Shown piece after piece: positions 54,017 to 64,000 of a stretch of DNA of 64,000 nucleotides. The stretch is taken from assembly GCF_014400405.1 (NCBI RefSeq), contig NZ_CP060496.1, positions 1,612,001 through 1,676,000 of the forward strand. Direction: 5' to 3'. How positions within the stretch are numbered: position 1 is the stretch's first letter; each line of letters opens with the position of its first letter. The DNA is from Brachybacterium sp. Z12. GTDB lineage: Bacteria; Actinomycetota; Actinomycetes; Actinomycetales; Dermabacteraceae. The translations under genes were made by a program, and so were the position numbers. The notes beneath the pieces were generated by a model. It was not told the DNA's origin and ran no database searches. It saw only the letters and a program-made list of their open reading frames with translations.

Positions 54017-55344
54017 GCAGCCCCGAGCACGAACCCGTCCTGCCAGATCTGACCCGGCCGACCTCCGAGCTGCGCTCAGAGGCGGGCCCCTACTTCGGTG
54101 ACTTCGGCGGGCGCTTCCTGCCCGAGGCCCTCGTGCCCGCACTCGACGAGCTCACCGAGGTGTACGAGAAGGCGATCATCGATCCGGAGTTCACCGTAGA
54201 GCTGCCGCCGACTCGCCGCCGAATACACCGGGCGACCGTCCCTGCTGTCCGAGGCCCCGCGCTTCTCGCAGCTCGCCGGAGGCGCCCGCATCCTGCTCAA
54301 GCGGGAGGATCTGAACCACACCGGCAGCCACAAGATCAACAACGTCCTCGGCCAGGCGCTGCTGACCAAGCGCATGGGCAAGACGCGCGTGATCGCAGAG
54401 ACCGGCGCCGGCCAGCACGGCGTCGCGACCGCGACCGCCGCCGCGCTGTTCGGACTGGACTGCACGATCTACATGGGCGGGGAGGACACCGAGCGCCAGG
54501 CGCTGAACGTCGCCCGCATGCGGCTGCTCGGCGCCGACGTGATCGCCGTCGAGCAGGGCTCTCGGACCCTCAAGGACGCGATCAACGAGGCGTTCCGCGA
54601 CTGGGTCGCGAACGTCGAGACCACGCACTACCTGCTGGGCACCGTCGCCGGACCCCACCCCTTCCCGGCGATGGTGCGCGACTTCCACCGCATCATCGGC
54701 GAAGAGGCCCGCGCCCAGACGCTCGAGCGGGTGGGCCGCCTGCCGGATGCGGTCGTCGCCTGCGTGGGCGGCGGATCCAACGCCATGGGGATCTTCCACG
54801 CCTTCCTCGACGACACCGACCCGCTGGTGCGGCTGATCGGCTGCGAGGCCGGCGGAGATGGGATCTCCTCCGGCCGCCATTCTGCGACCCTCAACGGGGC
54901 TCCGCCGGCGTGCTCCACGGCGCCCGTAGCTTCGTGATGCAGGACGAGGACGGGCAGACCATCGAGTCCCACTCCATCTCCGCGGGCCTGGACTACCCCA
55001 GCGTCGGCCCCGAGCACGCCTGGCTGGCGGATATCGGCCGCGCCGAGTACCGGGTCGTCGACGACGCCCCCGCGATGGAGGCCTTCGCTCTGCTGTCCAT
55101 GACCGAGGGGATCATGCCCGCGATCGAGTCCGCCCATGCCCTGGCCGGCGCCCTCCAGCTGGGCCGTGAGCTCGGCGAGGACGCCGTGATCCTGGTGAGC
55201 CTCTCCGGCCGCGGGGACAAGGACGTCGACACCGCCTCGAAGTGGTTCGGCCTGGTGGGCGACGAACCCGCCCGCGCCGATCTGACCGCGCTGCGGGATG
55301 CTGCCCGCGCGACCACCACCGATCAGGCAGAGGAGTCCCGATGA
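54013..55344 (+). CDS. trpB: Tryptophan synthase beta chain; two frameshifts
   Basis: PLP enzyme joining indole and serine. Reconstructed 443 residues. Motifs are [38 protein letters not shown] (Schiff-base Lys, about 102), [18 protein letters not shown], the phosphate loop [10 protein letters not shown] and the C-terminal [13 protein letters not shown]...LSGRGDKD. The frame breaks near 54203-54208 (one extra base in GCCGCC; the expected reading is [11 protein letters not shown]) and at 54896-54899 (GGGG, one short). Both corrected, the frame runs to TGA 55342-55344. Overlaps trpC and trpA. Confidence 0.95.
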   Translation: MSSPEHEPVLPDLTRPTSELRSEAGPYFGDFGGRFLPEALVPALDELTEVYEKAIIDPEFTVELPPTRRRIHRATVPAVRGPALLAARRRRPHPAQAGGSEPHRQPQDQQRPRPGAADQAHGQDARDRRDRRRPARRRDRDRRRAVRTGLHDLHGRGGHRAPGAERRPHAAARRRRDRRRAGLSDPQGRDQRGVPRLGRERRDHALPAGHRRRTPPLPGDGARLPPHHRRRGPRPDARAGGPPAGCGRRLRGRRIQRHGDLPRLPRRHRPAGAADRLRGRRRWDLLRPPFCDPQRGSAGVLHGARSFVMQDEDGQTIESHSISAGLDYPSVGPEHAWLADIGRAEYRVVDDAPAMEAFALLSMTEGIMPAIESAHALAGALQLGRELGEDAVILVSLSGRGDKDVDTASKWFGLVGDEPARADLTALRDAARATTTDQAEESR

Positions 55345-56168
55345 CCATCGCCGACACCCACCGGCTGCGCGCCGACGACGCCCTGGAGCGTGCCCGGGCG
55401 GAGAATCGGTCCGCGCTCATCGGCTACCTCCCCGCCGGGTTCCCGGATCTGGAGCGCTCGATCGAGGCCGCACGGATCCTCATCGACCACGGCGCCGACA
55501 TGATCGAGCTCGGACTGCCGTACTCGGACCCTGTCATGGACGGTGCCGTGATCCAGGAGGCCGCCAAGGCCGCACTGCTCGGAGGCACCCGCACCCGGCA
55601 TGTGCTCCAGGCCGTCGAGGCCCTGTCCGGCCGCGGCGCCGCGATCCTGGTGATGAGCTACTGGAACCCGATCCTCGCCTACGGGCCCAACTCCTTCGCC
55701 CGCGATCTCGCGGCCGCCGGCGGCGCCGGCGTGATCACCCCGGATCTCATCCCCGATGAGGGCGCGGACTGGATCGCGGCGAGTGAGGAGCACGAGGTGG
55801 ACCGCATCTTCCTGGTCGCACCGAGCTCCCCGCGCGACCGGCTCGAGCATGTCGTCTCCCACACGCGGGGCTTCGTCTACGCGGCGAGCACCATGGGCGT
55901 CACCGGAACCCGGGCGAGCGTCTCCGCGGCCACCGAGGGCCTGGTGGAGCGAACGCGCGCCGCAGGTGCAAAGAATGTCTGCGTGGGGCTCGGCGTCTCG
56001 AACGGTGAACAGGCCTCGGAGGTCGGGGCGTACGCTGATGGAGTGATCGTCGGCTCCGCCTTCGTGCGCGCGCTGCTCGAGAACCAGGGTGATGACCGTG
56101 CCGCCCGCACTGCTCTGGCAGCAGTGGCCGATGACCTCCGTGCCGGCGTCGAGCGCGCTCGCGCCTGA
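55341..56168 (+). CDS. trpA: Tryptophan synthase alpha chain
   Basis: Cleaves indole-3-glycerol phosphate and channels indole to TrpB. 275 residues, intact TIM barrel. Catalytic Glu and Asp are in [20 protein letters not shown] (about 51-70); other signatures are [47 protein letters not shown] and [13 protein letters not shown]. The ATG overlaps the trpB stop by four bases, as expected for subunits made in equal amounts. Confidence 0.96.
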   Translation: MTIADTHRLRADDALERARAENRSALIGYLPAGFPDLERSIEAARILIDHGADMIELGLPYSDPVMDGAVIQEAAKAALLGGTRTRHVLQAVEALSGRGAAILVMSYWNPILAYGPNSFARDLAAAGGAGVITPDLIPDEGADWIAASEEHEVDRIFLVAPSSPRDRLEHVVSHTRGFVYAASTMGVTGTRASVSAATEGLVERTRAAGAKNVCVGLGVSNGEQASEVGAYADGVIVGSAFVRALLENQGDDRAARTALAAVADDLRAGVERARA

Positions 56169-56198
56169 GCCGATGACCCGAGAACAGGAGACGCTGCG

Positions 56199-57128
56199 AT
56201 GATTCCCAGCTCGCCGATCTCCGCGCTGTCCCTGGGGCCGCTGACGATCCACTTCTACGCGCTGTGCATCCTCGCCGGGATCGCAGTGGCGATGTGGTGG
56301 GCCACCAAGCGCTGGGAGAAGCGCGGCGGTGACGGCGACACCCTGTTCGACATCGTCTTCGCGGCGGTCGTCGCAGGGATCGTCGGTTCCAGGATCTGGC
56401 ACGTGCTCACCTCGCCCGAGCCCTTCTTCGGCCCGGACGGGGACCCGCTCGCGGTGCTGTACATCTGGCAGGGCGGCCTCGCGATCTACGGCGGAGTGGC
56501 CGGGGGCGCGATCGCGGTATGGATCATGGCGCGGATCAAGGGCGTCTCCTTCACCGCGCTGGCGGACACCATCGGTCCCACCCTGATGATCGCCCAGGCG
56601 CTGGGACGCACCGGGAACTGGTTCAACCAGGAGCTCTACGGGCCGCCGCTGGACACCTGGTGGGCCTGGGACGTCACCTGCGTGACCAACGGGCAGACCA
56701 TCGGCGGCTGCGTGCCCGGCACCTACCACCCCACCTTCCTGTATGAGCAGCTGTGGCTCCTCGCCGGCCTGGCCGTGCTGCTACTGCTCAGCCGCCGCTT
56801 CCAGTGGGCCGGCGGTCGTGTGTTCTGGGCCTATGTGGCGATCTATTCGACTGGTCGCGCCTGGATCGATGCGATCCGCAGCGAGCCGGTGCTGATGATC
56901 GGGTCGATGCGCATCCATACTCTGGTCGCCCTCGTCATGGCGCTCGTCGGCGTCCTGGTGTTCGTTCTGCTCACGATCCGCAAGCAGCAGCGCGGGGGAG
57001 AGGTCGTCGCTGCCGACGGCTCCTTCGAGCTTGCTGCGCAGACCGCGGGCAACGGGCCCGACGAGGACGAGACCGAGAAGTCCGGCACGCCTCCTTCCCC
57101 TGCCACGGATCCCTCACCCGGACCGTAG
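56199..57128 (+). CDS. lgt: Prolipoprotein diacylglyceryl transferase
   Basis: Attaches diacylglycerol to lipobox Cys of prolipoproteins at the membrane. 309 residues, about seven transmembrane helices. Motifs are IWQGGLAIYGGVAGG (about 88-102), the signature QALGRTGNWFNQELYGPP (about 131-148), YHPTFLYEQLW (about 175) and YSTGRAWIDAIR. A hydrophilic acidic C-terminal tail (about 262-309) is typical of actinobacteria. AGGAGA lies about 7 nt upstream of the ATG. trpA-lgt-gltB is a common actinobacterial order. Confidence 0.95.
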   Translation: MIPSSPISALSLGPLTIHFYALCILAGIAVAMWWATKRWEKRGGDGDTLFDIVFAAVVAGIVGSRIWHVLTSPEPFFGPDGDPLAVLYIWQGGLAIYGGVAGGAIAVWIMARIKGVSFTALADTIGPTLMIAQALGRTGNWFNQELYGPPLDTWWAWDVTCVTNGQTIGGCVPGTYHPTFLYEQLWLLAGLAVLLLLSRRFQWAGGRVFWAYVAIYSTGRAWIDAIRSEPVLMIGSMRIHTLVALVMALVGVLVFVLLTIRKQQRGGEVVAADGSFELAAQTAGNGPDEDETEKSGTPPSPATDPSPGP

Positions 57129-57169
57129 GCACCGCACCCCGAGCGACGCAGATCGCTAGGACGGGTGGC

Positions 57170-57190
57170 GAGCCCCGGCACCGGGTGCTC
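57170..57190 (+). terminator. Weak hairpin after lgt, with an inverted repeat before gltB
   Basis: GAGC/GCTC and CCGG/CCGG form a bulged stem 42 bp past lgt. Immediately after, TCGTCG (57189-57194) and CGACGA (57199-57204) form an inverted repeat around AATA, about 40 bp before gltB, possibly an operator. Confidence 0.3.
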
Positions 57191-57243
57191 GTCGAATACG
57201 ACGAACCCGTCACTGGCCGCCCACCGGAAGGGCTCTCTGCGTC

Positions 57244-61810
<4,567 letters not shown>

Positions 61811-61818
<8 letters not shown>

Positions 61819-63288
61819 TCCCCGCGGATTCCTGCGCTACCGCGACCGCGAGCTGCCGGCCCGCCGGCCCGTGCCGCTGCGACTGATGGACTGGCGCGAG
61901 GTGTACGAGGCCCGTGAGCAGGGCACGCTCGACGTCGTCTCCCGCCAGGCCGGACGCTGCATGAACTGCGGCATCCCCTTCTGCCACCAGGGCTGCCCGC
62001 TGGGCAACCTGATCCCCGAGTGGAACGACCTGGTCTACCGGGAGGACTGGCGGGAGGCGAGCGAACGCCTGCACGCCACCAACAACTTCCCGGAGTTCAC
62101 CGGCCGCGCCTGCCCGGCGCCGTGCGAGTCCAGCTGCGTCCTGGGCATCAACCAGCCACCGGTGACGATCAAGAACATCGAGCTCTCGATCGTCGAGCGG
62201 GCCTTCGAGGAGGGCTGGCTCGACCCGGTCGAGCCCACCCGCCAGACCGGCCGCTCGGTCGCCGTCGTCGGCTCGGGCCCCGCGGGCCTGGCCGCCGCGC
62301 AGCAGCTCACCCGTGCCGGCCACTCCGTGGTGGTGCTCGAACGCGACGACCGCCTCGGCGGCCTCATGCGCTACGGCATCCCCGAGTTCAAGCTCGAGAA
62401 GCGCTTCGTGGACAGACGCCTCCAGCAGATGCGCGCCGAGGGCACCCGCTTCCGCGCCGGAATCGACGTGGGCGGCACCGGGGAGGGGGCGTTGAGCGTC
62501 GAGGAGCTGCGCTCCCGCTTCGACGCGGTCGTGCTCGCCACCGGCGCGAGCGCCCCGCGCGAGCTCGCCGTCCCCGGCCGCGAGGCCACCGGCATCCACC
62601 CGGCGATGGAGTACCTCACCCAGGCCAACCGTCTGGTGGAGGGGGACTGGATCGAGGATCCGCTCTCGGCCGAGGGCAAGGACGTCGTGATCATCGGCGG
62701 CGGCGACACCGGTGCCGACTGCCTGGGCACTGCCCTGCGCCAGGGCGCCCGCTCGGTGACGACCCTCGCGATCGGCACCCAGCCGCCCCTCGCGCGGGAC
62801 GAGCGCCAGCCCTGGCCCACCCACCCGATCCTCTTCGAGGTGTCCACCGCACATGAGGAGGGCGGAGACCGTTCCTATCTCGCCTCGACCACCGGATTCG
62901 AGGTCGACGCCGAGGAGCGGTCAGCGGGCTCGAGGTCGCACGCACCCGCTTCCTCGACGGTGCGCGAATGCCCACCCCCGACACCGCGACGGTGCTGCCC
63001 GCCACGCTCGTGCTGATCGCGATGGGTTTCACCGGCGCCCGTGAGGAGGGGCTGCTCACCTCGCTCGGAGTGGACATCACCTCACGCGGCAACATCGTGC
63101 ACGATGCTGACTGGGCGACGACCGTGGACGGGGTGTTCACCGCGGGCGACTGCGCTCGCGGTCAGAGCCTCATCGTGTGGGCGATCGCGGAGGGTCGCTC
63201 GTGCGCGGCGTCGGTGGATGAGCACCTGATGGGGGTGACGTCCCTGCCACGGCCTGTGCGTCCCGGCGAGAAGCCTGTCACAGTATGA
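61811..63288 (+). CDS. gltD: Glutamate synthase small subunit; one frameshift
   Basis: FAD/Fe-S subunit passing electrons from NADPH to GltB. Reconstructed 492 residues. The N-terminal Fe-S domain has CMNCGIPFCHQGCPLGNLIPEWN (about 50-72) and CPAPCESSCVLGINQPPVTIK; FAD loop VAVVGSGPAGLAAAQQL (about 152), NADPH loop VVIIGGGDTGADCLGTALRQGA (about 297) and the late FAD motif GVFTAGDCARGQSLIVWAI. The frame breaks at about 62919-62920 (one G short in GCGGTC) between VDAEER and SGLEVARTRF. Starts 8 bp before the gltB stop, indicating coupling. Confidence 0.95.
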
Positions 63289-63293
63289 AAGAC

Positions 63294-63299
63294 TAGGGT
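63294..63299 (+). promoter_or_regulatory. Possible -10 for pyk
   Basis: TAGGGT directly after the gltD stop; it would give a leader of about 85 nt containing the hairpin at 63316-63361. No clear -35. Confidence 0.35.
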
Positions 63300-63315
63300 C
63301 CGAACACGCGATGCT

Positions 63316-63361
63316 GCGGCCCTCGGGCAGCGCACGCGCGCGGGCCCGCTGAGAGGGCCGC
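63316..63361 (+). terminator. Hairpin between gltD and pyk
   Basis: Perfect 9-bp outer stem GCGGCCCTC/GAGGGCCGC enclosing a GC-rich 28-nt loop with further pairing. It is either the gltBD terminator or, if transcription starts at about 63305, a structured pyk leader. Confidence 0.5.
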
Positions 63362-63392
63362 GGCCCTACACACGAACTACAGATGGGTTGAC

Positions 63393-64000
63393 ATGCGCAA
63401 AGCGAAGATCGTCTGCACACTCGGGCCGGCGACCGATTCCTACGAGCAGGTCCGGACGCTGATCGAAGCCGGGATGAATGTCGCCCGGATGAACTTCAGC
63501 CATGGCACGCACGATGATCACGCGAAGGTGTACGCGAACATCCGTCGTGCCGCGGAGGACCTCGGCAAGAACGTCGCCGTGCTGGTCGACCTGCAGGGTC
63601 CCAAGATCCGCCTCGGCAAGTTCACCGACGGCCCGCACAAGCTCGAGGTGGGTGACAGCCTCACCATCACCACCGACGAGATCGACGGCACCCGGGAGCG
63701 GGTCTCGACCACGTTCAAGGGCCTGCCGGGCGACTGCCGCCCCGGCGACGTCCTGCTGATCGATGACGGCAAGGTCTCGGTGCGCGTCACCGAGGTCACC
63801 GAGACCGAGGTCATCACCGTCGTCGAGGTCCCCGGACCGGTGTCCAACAACAAGGGCATCAACCTGCCCGGTGTCGCCGTGTCCGTCCCCGCCATGAGCG
63901 AGAAGGACGTGGCGGATCTCCGCTTCGGTCTCGGCCTCGGTGCGGATCTCGTCGCCCTGTCCTTCGTGCGCGACGCGCATGACATGGACGACGTCCTGCG
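63393..64000 (+). CDS. pyk: Pyruvate kinase, N-terminal part (3' end outside window)
   Basis: Glycolytic enzyme converting phosphoenolpyruvate and ADP to pyruvate and ATP. The visible 202 residues include KIVCTLGPATDSYEQV (about 5-20), GMNVARMNFSHGTHDDH (active-site Arg/Asn, about 28-44), LVDLQGPKIRLGKF (about 64-77), the B domain (about 80-165) and the returning KDVADLRFGLGLGADLVALSFVRDA. No stop is reached before base 64000; about 270 further residues are expected. The ATG has only a weak GGGTTG upstream. Confidence 0.95.
   Translation, partial: MRKAKIVCTLGPATDSYEQVRTLIEAGMNVARMNFSHGTHDDHAKVYANIRRAAEDLGKNVAVLVDLQGPKIRLGKFTDGPHKLEVGDSLTITTDEIDGTRERVSTTFKGLPGDCRPGDVLLIDDGKVSVRVTEVTETEVITVVEVPGPVSNNKGINLPGVAVSVPAMSEKDVADLRFGLGLGADLVALSFVRDAHDMDDVL

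Overview
The window is high-GC (about 70% G+C by eye) actinobacterial chromosome, almost wholly core genes. Markers are mIHF, SepH, DUF4193, DUF3093, DUF3710, DUF3159, DUF5998, HGxxPAAW-type and TIGR02234-type proteins, a SufR-SufB-SufD-Rieske-SufC cluster, a PyrR-controlled pyr operon and many NTGA start/stop overlaps. The gene set suggests Micrococcales, and a Brachybacterium/Dermabacteraceae-like organism is my best guess (not proven). I found no tRNA, rRNA, CRISPR array, insertion sequence, prophage or plasmid function.

Layout. 1-2.1 kb: end of hisF (cut by the window edge), a metallophosphoesterase, a small unknown reverse-strand gene and about 0.4 kb of unassigned DNA. 2.1-5.5 kb (reverse): hexose-6-phosphate mutarotase and topoisomerase IV subunit A. 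5.6-21.5 kb: a block conserved in many actinobacteria, with a Pat-like acetyltransferase/acyl-CoA-ligase fusion, DUF5998, a phosphodiesterase, sepH (reverse), DUF4193, DUF3093 (reverse), dut, DUF3710, DUF3159, a TrmA-like RNA methyltransferase, acnA and dxs. 21.5-26.3 kb (reverse): map, ctaA, a two-gene ABC exporter and an Xi-class GST. 26.5-31.6 kb: sufR-sufB-sufD-Rieske-sufC-sufT. 31.7-35.3 kb: ald (reverse), an ABC-F ATPase and an HTH protein. 35.4-36.5 kb: efp-nusB. 36.6-49.6 kb: pyrR-pyrB-pyrC-PH-like-carA-carB-pyrF, then mihF-gmk-rpoZ-coaBC-metK. 49.6-56.2 kb: hisI-trpE-TIGR02234-HGxxPAAW-DUF2752-trpC-trpB-trpA. 56.2-64 kb: lgt, gltB-gltD and the start of pyk.

How the genes work together. 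pyrR to pyrF covers UMP synthesis except PyrD and PyrE, and a PyrR-binding loop sits just before the pyrR ribosome-binding site. hisI through trpA forms a histidine/tryptophan transcription unit with start/stop overlaps, lacking trpD, trpF and trpG. The suf unit lacks sufS and sufU. gltBD supplies glutamate. acnA lies behind a perfect 24-bp MarR-type palindrome.

Most important caveat. Twenty conserved genes are interrupted by about 33 single-base frameshifts. In 24 of these, one base is missing from a run of 4 or 5 G or C. The affected genes are mostly essential, and each reconstructed frame is complete from start to stop, so I read this as under-called homopolymers in the sequence. I annotate each such gene as one CDS across its full extent. 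I did not find a convincing new biological system. The best leads are the acnA operator, the loss of the iron-sulfur cysteines in the TrmA-like enzyme, the hairpin inside nusB, the leaderless-start pattern and the metK/hisI junction.
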